Shown: piece after piece, positions 13,416-24,649 of the stretch
Layout: the number at the start of each line of letters is the position of its first letter
Position numbering within the stretch: the stretch's first letter is position 1
Assembly (NCBI GenBank): GCA_003439945.1
Contig: QVRM01002095.1
Location: forward strand, 111,001 to 175,000
From: Dermanyssus gallinae
Lineage: Eukaryota > Arthropoda > Arachnida > Mesostigmata > Dermanyssidae
DNA length: 64,000 bases
Direction of reading: 5' to 3'
Program-made: the position numbers and the translations under genes
Notes under the pieces: generated by a model
What the model saw: the letters and a program-made list of their open reading frames with translations, nothing else
Told to the model about the DNA's origin: nothing
The model's database searches: none

Positions 13416-13769
13416 TTATTTTCACGATTAATATCGTACGCGTGAGGTAGAATCTCTCACGGTAGAGAGGGCTAGAGAAAAAGTGACAACGAGCGGCCGG
13501 CTGTAGTTTCATGCTCTCAGTGTGACCGGTGGCGCCCCGGGTTATAAGTTCCATTTTTGACAAGCACGTCCACATGTGAAATGTATGAATTAATTAGAGG
13601 TAGTACTCGCTGTCAACTCGCGTAGTGTCTGGGTGCTCTCCCGACAAGTAACTGCGTAAGATCTGCGATTCCGCTACATTCCCCCCCAGTGTAAATGCAG
13701 TGTATATACATACATAGAATGAACATAAATAAACACAGAGAGAAAGACCACGGTAATAAAAGACAACAA

Positions 13770-13803
<34 letters not shown>

Positions 13804-13900
13804 GAGATATAAAAATGCACACACATATGTGTGTAGACAGAAACACCCCTTTATACTGCGCGTCACATTCTGCGCGTTCTGTAACACAAGTGTTTTTTAA

Positions 13901-13906
13901 TTTATT
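13901..13906 (-). terminator. Possible poly(A) signal AATAAA
   Basis: TTTATT on the plus strand reads AATAAA on the minus strand, about 70 bp after the stop of the 13974-14351 frame. The surroundings are AT-rich, so chance occurrence is likely enough to keep confidence low. Confidence 0.25.
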
Positions 13907-13910
13907 ATCC

Positions 13911-13953
<43 letters not shown>
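13911..13953. repeat. (TA)n tract
   Basis: About 43 bp of TA with one CA interruption near 13920. It lies just beyond the poly(A)-like signal of the minus-strand ORF 13974-14351. Confidence 0.95.
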
Positions 13954-13959
<6 letters not shown>

Positions 13960-13973
13960 TTGTAATCAAAGTA

Positions 13974-14351
13974 TCATTCAAGTTCAGTCCGTCTCGGCAG
14001 CGCACGCGTTTGCTCTGAGCTCGTTCCAAGTCTGAATGGACTCAAGCGTGTCAGAAACGGCCTGTCACGTCGACGTCGTTTAGCAGAAAACTTTTTAGAC
14101 TTTAAATGTGCCAATCGGAACGTGAGTAAAGGCCGTGTCCAACACTGGCCTACATGGTGAGAGTGCGCTGCGCCACACGTTCCAACCAGCGGGTTGCGGC
14201 CAGATTTTATAGGTAAAGTCTCAAACAGTGTTTTTTTTCGAATTTTCGCGCCAGTTGTGCGTTTACAAGGCATGACGCATTTTCTCTTTTCGGCCGCATC
14301 ATACCAGCATGATTCGAGGATCCCAATAGCATTTGTGAAACACTGTGACAT
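13974..14351 (-). CDS. Hypothetical basic protein, 125 aa
   Basis: The frame begins with an ATG (14351-14349) in a fair start context (CGCACAATGT) and runs 125 codons to TGA. It starts MSQCFTNAIGILESCWYDAA and contains a KRRRRDR basic patch; lysine, arginine and cysteine are frequent. A pyrimidine-rich GTTCCTCAG lies 9 bases upstream and could be a 3' splice site. An AATAAA on the minus strand (13901-13906) lies about 70 bp past the stop. No known domain is recognised. A chance ORF is possible, since other minus-strand frames overlap it (14207-14449). Confidence 0.3.
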   Translation of the reverse strand: MSQCFTNAIGILESCWYDAAEKRKCVMPCKRTTGAKIRKKTLFETLPIKSGRNPLVGTCGAAHSHHVGQCWTRPLLTFRLAHLKSKKFSAKRRRRDRPFLTRLSPFRLGTSSEQTRALPRRTELE

Positions 14352-15764
14352 TGTGCGCGTCTGAGGAACGATCGAATTGCAACATGGCGCTCAAACCGAG
14401 AGGCGCGGATATTCAAACCCGCTAAACTTCTGGTACTAAGTGTGAGCATGGATACAGGCGGTCAGCATTTACATCGTCAGCGTTGTAATCTGCTATTTAA
14501 AAGTAGCCGCGCCGGTGAATTTATGACTTTGGTCTGTGACAGGTGCATGTGGGTGGCAGTTGGAAGGCTTACAAAGGCACGTAGTTGCCGCCTCCGAACA
14601 TTCGAGCGCCGCCGGGATAACAGCGTCACAGGTAAAAGTGAAGCCTACACTCTGTTGTCGACATCACGACATCAGGTGACAGTTTGTGTAGTACAACTAA
14701 ATTCAAGCGCCGTTCAATCAAAAGTCCCACACATGACCATATATGTATATTTACATTTAAAAAAGCATATATATATATATATATATATAAACATGTCGTA
14801 CGCAATCTATGCACAAACTGCAAAAGCAACAAAAGATAATAAGCGATCAAAATTGGTATTTCGTCACCTGGCTAGAAGTATATAAAGATACGCAAATGTG
14901 ACAAGTTTAACGACTAGAAGTAAAAACATGGAGAATATTTGGGGTAGTAAATTTGGTATCGAAAGGATAACTACCGATAAGTCTTAAATCATATGTTTTG
15001 TGTTGCACGAGCTGCTAGAGACAGGAATCTTTAATAAGCTCAAAACGCGGGCAGCGAGCGCAAAGACATATATTGAAATATAATCCGATGACATAGATCG
15101 CTATGTCTTTTATAACACTTTGTAGTAACGTCAATACAAACATCTTCAGTCCCATGAAAAAAGCCTGCGTTTGTCTAGTATTAAGAGCCTACCTAAAGTA
15201 ACTTGAGTCGGCAGAGACACCTAAGCCCTATGTGTAAGTGCTTACACTATTGCACAGATCAAGAGGAAACTACACCTGATAGTGAACCGGAAACGTAACC
15301 GTAGCTATTTTTCAGATAACAGAAATCGAGAAGGAAAACACTATATACTTGAGTCAGAATTAAATCGCCTGCGTTGTACTGCATAAAGACAAATTACCAA
15401 TCGTGCCTTACTAAAATGTTTTCAGACTACAAGTAAGCCTCATAAGCTCGATGGTCTAAGCCCCTTTTTTAGTCCAAACCCCAAGTACCCCATTGTACAG
15501 AGACGATAAATAGTTGGAAGGGAAAAATAAAGAGATGCTGTTATGTTATCTTGTTTAAGCGCCAAAGCTAAAAAGCCTCTAAACTTCCTGACAAAAGACT
15601 AAGAGTCTTCTAAAGCACGCAAAATATGAAGTTGACAGGACAGTGTTGTTAAAGCAAGTACGATACGTTTAAGGCATTTAACTTAAACTGCAGCCTGGTG
15701 ACAACCCTGGACGGACAACGGACATGTACGGGCTCGTTCAGAACCGTATCAAAACAGCAAGTAT

Positions 15765-15952
15765 TGTCCTTTTCTCGAAGGACCCTAACTTTTACTGCCC
15801 AACGTGCTTTCTAGATGCAGGTACGTGTTGTAGACACTCCCCGGGGTCAACCTCCTTCCCGCGCTGATCACCTAGGCTTCTTGAAACGCATGTCCTTTTC
15901 TCGAAGGACCCTAACTTTTACTGCCCAACGTGCTTTCTCGGTGCAGGTACGT
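15765..15952 (+). repeat. Block A, two copies 126 bp apart
   Basis: Copy A1 is 15765-15826 and copy A2 is 15891-15952, each 62 bp and differing mainly at AGAT versus CGGT near the end. Each translates in the same frame (offset 42 codons) to KDPNFYCPTCFL followed by AGT, so a CxxC pair is present in both. Between them lies block B1. The nature of the parent sequence is unknown. Confidence 0.8.
15821..15892 (+). repeat. Block B, copy 1 (72 bp)
   Basis: This 72-bp block, starting GTACGTGTTGTAGACACTCC, recurs at 16269-16340 with one substitution (A to G near the end). It overlaps the 3' end of A1 and the 5' end of A2, so the order is A1-B1-A2, then B2 320 bp further on. Confidence 0.85.
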
Positions 15953-16268
15953 CCATGGTTTAGACACGTGTCAAGGACCTCTCGGGTGATTACACGGGAT
16001 CTGTAAAGAACACTCTCTTTTCGGTGTCAATGTATGTCCATTCCAAAGCGAAGCACCTCCGTAAGACTCCGCTGAGAAAGCGCCACCTCCTTGCAGCTCA
16101 AACGTTGAAGAACGTTTTCATCAGCCCTTTACGGAGGGTCACACATGGAATCCACACAATTCCTTCTTACCTCGCAAATTCATATTGAGATACTTACTAT
16201 ACAATCTTATTAAACTATCTTCGAAACAGATGCCACACGAGTCTATACTTAGCCTCTTAGAACATGGG

Positions 16269-16340
16269 GTACGTGTTGTAGACACTCCCCGGGGTCAACC
16301 TCCTTCCCGCGCTGATCACCTAGGCTTCTTGGAACGCATG
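16269..16340 (+). repeat. Block B, copy 2 (72 bp)
   Basis: Direct repeat of 15821-15892 with one mismatch. The flanks of the two copies differ completely, so duplication or conversion was local and recent compared with the surrounding relics. The frame after it reads LGFLERMGAVDLTMTQTKYD, which I cannot assign. Confidence 0.85.
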
Positions 16341-16889
16341 GGGGCAGTCGACCTCACCATGACCCAGACTAAATATGATGCAATCCTCCTAGCGGTCTGA
16401 CATGCAGAACCTCTCTCCATATTTGTCTAGATGATTAAAAGATCGCTGTCGTAAATGGAGGCCTGCGGGAAATTTCCCATCAAGGGAGGCTTTATCCCTA
16501 ATACCTTCAACCCCGCGCCATCATGAGGCCCCAGTCTAGCCGAACGGACGGATCGACGGACGATAACTTACTTGTCTCGGCACCTAGATCTGCGTGTAAC
16601 AACACGTGAATTAGGGCTGCTAAGCTTAACTTCTGACATCGAGCAACGCAACCACGCTCTGGAAGCCACTGTCAAGACAACTGTAGTTAAGACGAAGTAG
16701 AGACAAAGACGGCCCCAACGACTCTCAATATTCGCCCCCATTCGTTCGACTGTTTAAACGCGCAGGTATATTAGACACGACCAGCGGGCTAGATCCTTAA
16801 TGATTTTGACCCCCGCACTACTGAGCGACACCTGCAGAAGATTTTTCTGCAGTCGTGCCCGCGTGTACGTACCGCATTGAAGAAACATC

Positions 16890-17114
16890 CTATTCTCGGT
16901 TATGCTCAGCGATCTACCTCGACTCATCCAGGAAAATAATCTCTGGGTCCTCTACGTGGATGATCTGGTACTATACAGTCAAATATTAATGGACCTAAAA
17001 AATGCTTACACATGCGATAATTTCGATGCTCAGCAGCTAAGCATCATTGATACGGTGAAGGCAAGGTTGGTCAAGGTGGTTTTAAAGTACGCCGTTTATC
17101 GAGGTTCTGGTTGA
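16890..17114 (+). pseudogene. Reverse transcriptase fragment with YVDD motif
   Basis: The plus frame reads LFSVMLSDLPRLIQ, then LWVLYVDDLVLYSQ. This matches the non-LTR arrangement in which the P-L-L-F-N-x-x-x-x-D-L-P block is followed by the catalytic YxDD box; both catalytic aspartates are retained. The frame stays open to 17114, but the sequence after the YVDD box is not clearly reverse transcriptase. Upstream reverse transcriptase blocks are not visible, so this is a short remnant. Confidence 0.6.
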
Positions 17115-17370
17115 GTGATTTAAGCTCCGCCAACACCATCATTGCTGGAGTTCGCCGTTCTGGATTTCATAAAGCTTGTAATGACTGATTATGCAAATAT
17201 ATAGTACTTTACTTTAGTGTGTATATACATGTCCATCGCCCCGAAATATGAATTACTAATTATGAAATCAAAACCAAACAACCTCCAATAAACAAAATAA
17301 CGTTTGTTCTTCATGTAGGTATTTAGAGACCCCATTTCGCTTAACGAAATTTGTCGACATTCATCATTCA

Positions 17371-17458
17371 CCGTAGGGCATCATGAGGGTCCTTACGGGC
17401 AACCATGACCATGTCATCCGCACACATGTCGACGGCTAGGGTCCTGAGCTTCCTCCGC
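17371..17458 (-). pseudogene. Reverse transcriptase fragment with CADD motif
   Basis: The minus strand reads LRTLAVDMCADDMVMVARKD, followed by PHDALR. This is the typical YADD catalytic box context of non-LTR reverse transcriptases (F/YADDxxxxARxxxxxxL), with Tyr replaced by Cys. It lies about 250 bp from the plus-strand YVDD fragment and in the opposite orientation, so it is from another insertion. Confidence 0.55.
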
Positions 17459-18677
17459 ATCTCTTACGCATCCAGCTAAATCAGCAAATACCAGCTGATT
17501 TTGTCAGATGGCACCTGCTTCGCACACATGCACGGCACGACAAAGTAGCTGTTTTTCGGAGGCTATTCACACCCGACCCTAATTGCAGTTGACCATAGCT
17601 GAACACCTACCCACACGAGCGCCGTGTGCATTGATCTGCATTGCTCGTAATGTGCTTCTGTGCTTCTAATTCTAGTCATTGATTATCGTCACCATATTTG
17701 GTGGTGGGCTCAAGAACGATACGACTAGGCCTACAGCTTGTAACATTGATAGCGTTGATCAAATGCTTCTGCGTTGGCGGTGTCACTCAAATATCACCTG
17801 CCCCACACAGAGTGGTGATGAACGTACGTAAGTACATACATGATACATGCATGCTAGCGGCGGCGGCAATAGCAGCAGGGCCAACGGCAACGACATTTGA
17901 CGGGGTTGTCGAGTACCTAAAGCTATTACTTTAACATGCTCGTGTGCGCCCGTGAGTACGTATAGCATATATAGCATGTGTGCGTTCCTGTGTAGGGAGG
18001 AAGAGGTGGGGGGGGGGGGGTGGTACGGGGGTGTTGGTGTATCTGTGTGTGCATTGCTGATTCTGTACGCTTCAGTGCCGCCCTTCGTGCACGATCGAAC
18101 ACCAATGGTGACCGCGGCGGCGTTGGCGACGGCGGTCGCCGATTTACTTCACTTGCCCCACCACAGGTCGGCGGTCGTCTCCACAGGTCGTTCACGTATC
18201 ACGTTGTACAGCAGCGCGTAGCGGCCACCGCCACCACCGTCATCAGCGGCACCTACGTATTCTATCGTATCGCTTCGACTGTCTACTACTAACTGAATAG
18301 CGAAATATTGATAGTGTTATCAATTGCGGCAATTGAGTGAATCAGCAGCGGCGGGTAAACCACGACATAGGGAGAGAGCGCGCGCGGAGGGTAAAAGTAG
18401 AGAGAGAGAGAGAACGCGCGCGACGGGGGAAGAGAAAGACGTACAGCGTCCTTTTGGGGCGGAGATTGGAACGCCGTCACGGCCGAGCGGCTGCCATGGA
18501 GAAGCGTATAGCTTGATGTAGTAGCGGCGTCAACAGTGGTGGCACGCCAGCAGCAACAGCGGCAGCAGCAGCAGCACCTTCACAACGCTAATACTAACAA
18601 CGTGACCCCCCATCCCCATCATCGTCATCATCAGCATCATCACTATTAGCACCACTTAAGCTCACGAAGTCTTGTCT

Positions 18678-18741
18678 GCTGATGCTCGGATGCTGCCACT
18701 GTCATTGTTGCTGATGCTTTGATGCTGCCGCTGTCATTGTT
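18678..18741 (+). repeat. Two-copy tandem repeat, 32-bp unit
   Basis: GCTGATGCT...GTCATTGTT occurs at 18678-18709 and 18710-18741 with three differences, then continues with degenerate GCTGGTGATGAGAATGCTGAT. It is a small TGCTGATG-rich minisatellite. Confidence 0.7.
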
Positions 18742-20832
18742 GCTGGTGATGAGAATGCTGATAATGTTCTAGCTAGCCCCCAGAGCGGAGAAGGGGGTTG
18801 GGGGTGACGGCGGCGGCGGTGGCGATTAGGAAGTCAAAATCCAGAATCTCGTAGCTGTCGAAGCCGTCGTCTCGTCGATGTCGAGGAGCGACGAGGAAAT
18901 CCTTCTTCTCAGAGAATGCTCTTCTCGAACCCCGCAACCTCTAAGGACAGCGGCGCTTGTCGTCGTCGTTGTCGTCGTCATCAACATCGCGCTCATCATA
19001 AACGTCACCGGCAGCAACAGCACGCGATCTACCACCAGGCTGTACGTACCCCCCTGGCTTATACGTCCACTAACCTCGCTGTTGAAACTGTTGAGCCGTG
19101 CCCGTTGCTGCTCTGTTGCTGCTGCTGCTGCTGCTGCCGGCCTGTCGTTTTCGTCGTGGCGACTGTAGTTCTAGTTCTAGTCCTAGTAGTCATCATGTAA
19201 ACGGTCGTAGTTCGAGTACTCACGTATGTATGTGGTGGCTGCAGTGGTGCTGCAGCATTGTAGCAATCGAGGACAACCGATAAACGGCTTGACGGTGCAG
19301 CCGTGTTTGCTGCGTGGCGTGGACCGTGAGCGGTACACAGGTGCACACGCACATGGATCGAGCTCCAATTAGTCAGAACTGGTTGTCGCTTCACTCGCTC
19401 GGCCATCGGCCATCGGCCATCGGTGAAGCCTCCATATTGCAAACCCAACCGGGTATGGGTATGGGCGCGTCGTTCGTATCCCACACAGCGATCGCCATAG
19501 TGACTGGGTTGGCCAAGCTTGGCCGCGACCATCAATGATAGAGTCGATGATTTTCATTTATATGATTAGCATTAGCGCCATGCATGATCTCACTGGCTTC
19601 ACCTTCAGCCGTCGAGCGGTCACAACGACACAACGATTTTATATATAGCAACAACCTGACAACCATACAGGCAATCCTCTCCCTACACCCTCTCTCTGTC
19701 TCTCCCTCTATCTCTCTTTATAGATAGTGCTCTCTTTATATATATATATATATATTTGATTGGGTTGCTAGCTGCCGTACTCGAGCGCTACGTACAGAGT
19801 TTCTCTTCAATCATTACAAATAAATGCACCAGCGTTAGCAGGGGCTGAAGAAGGAACAGCACCACCAGTGCCAGCACCATCACCATCATGTGAATAGATT
19901 ACGATGGTAATAAGGGTCGTGGTGATACTGGTTAAAATCTGTAGTCTGTGTCTAGTCTACTAGTGTGTGGACTGTTGACGGACGCATGTGTTCGTTGACC
20001 TCAACGAACGTCATGAGCCAACGGCATGAGCGGCACGGCATGCATGCCCCCGACCTAGACGACTACTCATCCGTTGCCCGGCGTCTACCTTTCTCAGCAG
20101 CATGCAATTACCTACGGGACATACGCAAGATACGATGAGGGCGTCTATGGGCGAGAACGCCAGCTCGCCAACTGTCGTCGACGTCTGATCGTTGCACACA
20201 TTAACTTCAGCAAGAATATTAGCTGCCATCATCGACTACAACAACAACGACAACAACATCGACCACGACAAAAACAAAAAGCGAGAATAGCAACAACAAC
20301 AACAACAACAACAGATCGCCAGATCCACGAGTCTGAAGTGCACGGAACAAAGCAATCCTTTATTGTTATGATAATAAGTGCTAGTAACTGTTGTATTGTA
20401 ATTAGTTTTCATACGCTGATACACACGGTCACAGTAGTGGCAATAGCAGGCTAGCTATTATTCAGTGAATTGACGTACATCATCGCAGGCGGCCGATCGG
20501 CCGGTGGACCAGCTCACCGGCTCTACCTTCACGAGTCTAATACCAACCAGATCGAGCCAGACTGAAATATACGACGTCGTACGACACAAACACTAGACGC
20601 ACGCAGCAACCACCGAAGCAGCAGCAGCAGATCAGCACATTCGATATGTACATACACGCTAAAAATATATACAACACGCACACACACTCGAAAGAAGCAC
20701 ATCCACCATACCCAACTATCTCCAGTCACCCATCATCGTCCCAAAAGTGATGGGCACCCCACAAGGTTACAACGGCGCGGGGGCAGAGAGGGGGGGTGGG
20801 GGTAGCAGCGTAGGATTAAATGAAGGGGTCCG

Positions 20833-20882
20833 AATCGAGGGGTCCGATCTCTTACGATTACCCGAGATCGGACCCCTCGATT
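20833..20882. repeat. Perfect hairpin, 19-bp arms, 12-nt loop
   Basis: AATCGAGGGGTCCGATCTC (20833-20851) is perfectly complementary to 20864-20882 across a 12-nt loop. A partial direct repeat of GGGGTCCGA lies just 5' (about 20824-20832). No flanking T-tract or gene suggests a function. Confidence 0.85.
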
Positions 20883-21034
20883 TGCTACCTCTTGCTTGCT
20901 GCTACCTTGCTCCTCTTTACCAATCGTAAAACGTGCGCGAAGAACGACGAAGACGACAGAAAGCCACTGTTGTTAATAGAACTTCTACGAGAGTATTGTT
21001 GTAGTACTACTACTACTACTATAACTACTCTCGA

Positions 21035-21060
21035 ACGCTGTACTCGTTCGAGTACAGCGT
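21035..21060. repeat. Perfect palindrome, 12-bp arms, 2-nt spacer
   Basis: ACGCTGTACTCG (21035-21046) is followed by TT and then its exact complement (21049-21060). Longer than expected by chance at one site, but no role is evident. Confidence 0.8.
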
Positions 21061-22254
21061 GTGCGTTGATCGTAGCCTAAGAGGATGAACATGAAGTGCA
21101 GTTCTGCAGTGAAGGCGGCAGCAGCATCACCATCACCGCCACCACCGCCTGTTTGCCTGGCCGCGCCAGTTGGCTTCGCACGGCTGGTGACACCGGCTAA
21201 TGATGCGCAACGCCGACGTATTTGAATTCCGCGCGACGGCACCACGTAGGCCGACGGAAGCAACAGCGGAACCTCACTTATGCATACTGGTTGGTTTCTG
21301 TTGTTGTTGTTGTTGCTGCTGCTGCTGCTGCTGTTATTGTTGTTGTTGTTGTCGTCTCGTACGCACAACCAACGCACACTACGTACGCGCTAGTACGGTG
21401 TAGTCGCTACTATGTATGCGTGTATACAGGCGTGGCGTGTGAGGCAGATGGTAGCAGAGAGCAGCAGATAACCTGCCAAATCCACACGGGCCACCGTCCG
21501 TGCGTTTATATCGTTCCTAGCAGTAGTCAATTAGCTCCTTCAACTTAAACCTCTTCGTGTTTCCCTATTTCGCCCTCTCTCTCTCCTCTCCCTACCTCGC
21601 TCTGTCTGTCTATACGAAAAAAGCTAGGCGCTGCTTAAGAAACTAGGCTAAGTTCATACCGGTCATGGCAGCTCGCAGACATATGTGGTGAAGATTAGAC
21701 ACATGTGTTTTGCGCGGGACCGACGAGGGGCCGATGACGTAGATGCACATGCTTTTTGTGTGTGCAAAGCCGTCGAGGACACGAGCTAGATGGCTCAATC
21801 TCAACGGAACATGTACAGCAGGAAGACGAGAGACCTGGTTCTAGGGATGCTCCGCTCGAAAAAAGTCGGCGGAGCACTAAACAAGCCAGCGGGGTTCTAG
21901 ATACACTAAGTCATGGCTCCCGTGTCGCGAACATGTAATCTGGAAAAAATCAACAGGTTTTTACGAATTGACTGTTCCAAACTACCCAGTACCTGCCGGA
22001 TTGTGCACTTGGCGTTTTGCCTCTGGTCCCGGTGAAAATATGCATGTATATAAGTTTAAAAGCATATATACTGCTTGCATATGCATATGCGCATATTTTA
22101 TAACTGTTGTAACGTTCTTTCGGATTTTTAAAGAGACTTCATTTTTTTCGTATATACGGAGCCACTCTCACTCAATCATATAGAAACCACCTCTTTAAGT
22201 AATAATCAACGCTATCTGAATCCGCAATATCCATCCCTCCAGATTTTCATAGAT

Positions 22255-22500
22255 TTAGATGTAGGAAATGATCAAGGTAGTTATAGCCTCAAAACTTTCG
22301 AAGTTTGTTCCTCTCATGTACTTGCGGCAAGTCGCCACAGACGTATGCGATGCCTCTACGATTGCCCAGTTCATGGCGCATTTCGACGACGCTTTCTTTA
22401 AACAGTCGAGCAACTGATAGTACCTTTCAATGCTAATTGCTTCTCTGCTCTGCAGAAGCTCATAGAACACCACGCCGTTCCTAATCACACGCCGCGTTTA
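22255..22500 (-). pseudogene. Mariner transposase relic (central part)
   Basis: The minus-strand frame reads RNGVVFYELLQSREAISIER, then YYQLLDCLKKA and later SHTSVATCRKYM. This matches the mariner block that follows WWD (GVVxYELLxxxExIxxxRYxxQLxxLxxA), then the D(N)ARPHTSxxTxxxL region. The second catalytic aspartate region is altered (VEASHTS in place of HDNARPHTS). The style differs from the irritans-type copy at 40104-41393 and is closer to the cecropia/mellifera-like families. The DD34D end, TIRs and N-terminus are not recoverable by eye. Confidence 0.7.
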
Positions 22501-22684
22501 AGCCTTCATGGTGGTAAAAACGCATAATTTAGCGCTAAATTAAGCCGCTCTAGACATCACTGTTCTTAAACTCACCAAAGCACAGCGCTGCCGCATCGAT
22601 ATACGTTCAATGTGAGCGGATTTGCCAAAAAAAATATATATATATATGTAAACATATTTGCATGAACATTAGTAGCGGCGGTGC

Positions 22685-24290
22685 TATATAAGCCCCAACT
22701 GTCCACACGAGGATTTCAAACAACTGCTGGATAACGTCACGACGTCAATACTAAACCTGAAACAGGAACCAGGTTTGTTAATCTCCGGAGATTTTAACTC
22801 GGCAGCAGAGGTATGGGGCTCCTTGCAAACGAACAAGCGAGAGAGAACTCTCTTAGAATGAGGCAGCGGCAAACGACTTGTACATTCTCCACGACGGCAA
22901 GGAGGCGACCTTCCGACGCCACAACTACGAGCCATACGTAGACACAACTTTCAGTAACTCTCAGATAGCGCGGAAGTTATCAAGCTAGACGGTTCTCGTG
23001 GAGGAGGAAAATCTTAGCGACCATCTCTATGTGGAGACTCGACGTCACCGCCTCAACAACGGAGAAAGCGGTACAAAATTCAGGATGAAGAAATAATCAG
23101 GAAGGAAATAGCAAATAGAGTGACGCAATCCGATGCTCCAAAGTCCCCGGGGCAGCTCCAGACCATCCTCGAGGATGCGTGTGCAAAAACTGCCACGGTA
23201 AAGGCGCACCTATAGTGGCCAGAAAAACCGCCGAAAGCACTAGTGGACACAGGACATTGCGCAAAGAATGCAACAAGCCAGAAGGGCAGTAAAGCAGACC
23301 CACCGAAACAACGAGGAACGAACACAGCAACTGTCTAGATATAGAAAAAGCAGAGCAGTCCTTAAGCGCGCCATTGCCGACAGCAAAACCAAGTGCTGGC
23401 ACGAGCTTTCTAGTACAGGTCCAAGAGGATCCATGGGTATAGCCATACATAATTGTACGCGGTAACAGGAAAACCGCTGTTACGGGATGTCCTCGACGAA
23501 TAGGAAACAGCCGACATCTTTGCTAAGCTTTTCCCGACTCACGCCTCGTTTGAGAGGGCTGCCTACGAAAACACGCCACGAGCATCAGAAGATGAATTCC
23601 CGGTAATTCAGCCTTTCGAGGTTCGCCTAGCGGCCAGCAATTTTAAGACGGGAACTGTCCCGGCGCTGACGGCATTCCCCCGGCTGCAGTCAAGCTTTTA
23701 TTCAAAGAGCATCCAGGCCGCAGTCTGAAACCCTTACCTCCGAGATGGAAACAGGAGAGTTCCCACCAGCATGAAAACAGGCAATGTAGTCCTTATTCCC
23801 AAAGCGAATGGCTAATCCCGGCCGTCTGTTTACTAAGCGCCTTAGCCAAGGAGTATGATGCCATCATCGAAGAAAGGCTCAGGCTGTTTTCGGAGGAGTG
23901 CGGACTCCTGTCATCGGTACAATTTGGCTTCCGTAAACACAAATCGGTTCTAACGGTAATCCACGGGGTCCTCAGTAGAGTCAAGCAGGTGCGTTGGTCA
24001 CCATCTTGGATGTAAAAAATGCCTTAACAACCTTTCATAAAAGACTACGTTGGACGCGCTTGTTTGTAAAAATATTTCACCATACCTAGTAAACGTAATA
24101 TCTTGATACCTTAAGGAGACGTTCTCTGAAACGGCAACAAACGATGCAATTAAGGCCAGGTACGGCTAAAGAAAGGCACTCGCCACTTCTCCTGATGACC
24201 CATAGCACTGTTCTATGGAGATCTGGGCTATCAGAGAGTGAAGTTTAAGGGGGTGCGTTTAGTGGGTATGGGTCTCAGCGGCGTAGCATC
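22685..24290 (+). pseudogene. R1-like non-LTR retrotransposon relic
   Basis: Several frames together give a colinear element. The endonuclease end reads YISPNCPHEDFKQLL and LLISGDFNSAAEVWGS, then (shifted) YILHDGKEATFRRHNY and ENLSDHLYVE, the usual GDFN...DH landmarks. The linker contains WTQDIAQRMQQARRAV and LKRAIADSKTKCWHEL followed by a decayed PWG motif, which is typical of R1-clade elements. The reverse transcriptase part includes LAKEYDAIIEERL, SSVQFGFRKHKS and TILDVKNALTTF. The GxPQGSxLxP block is degenerate and YADD appears lost (VRLVGMGLSGVA near 24260). At least four frameshifts and many stops make it inactive. Clade assignment by eye is a best guess. Confidence 0.8.
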
Positions 24291-24582
24291 CTATCTGCTG
24301 AGGTCGAGTCCCATACAGCTCGAGATGGAAAGCGATATTTCCTATTCGAAACGGTAGTGCAGTAACTGCATTTAACTCTTCTCCATAAAAAAAAGTAGCG
24401 GCGTTGGCTTGGGCCGCTAACGCACGGTTCGAAACGGGCCGTTGCCATGGCAGCCACGAACGACAGCCCAATTATCGCAAGTTCGAGCCCTGGCTATGCT
24501 GGTTGTTTCTACTATATATGCTTGCCACCGTCTTGCTGCTACACTTTTCTGCTGCAGAAAGCCCATATAAATCCAGCAACGG

Positions 24583-24583
24583 G

Positions 24584-24647
<64 letters not shown>

Positions 24648-24649
24648 AT
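24583..24649. repeat. (TA)n tract
   Basis: About 65 bp of alternating TA with small interruptions, 300 bp beyond the retrotransposon relic. Confidence 0.95.

Larger units (their letters stand above)
18742..22254. other. Non-coding stretch with simple repeats and hairpins
   Basis: This holds a three-copy GGCCATC heptamer (about 19401-19424), (CT)n at 19680-19720, a (TA)n tract at 19737-19756, CAA/CAG triplets (20239-20311) and (TTG)n with (CTG)n (21300-21350). Two perfect hairpins are listed separately. Open frames follow the triplet repeats. No gene is supported. Confidence 0.4.

Noticed and set aside
24255..24330. GAGGTCGAGTCCC resembling a tRNA B box
   Set aside because: One base short of the consensus, with no cloverleaf; it lies at the decayed end of the R1-like relic.
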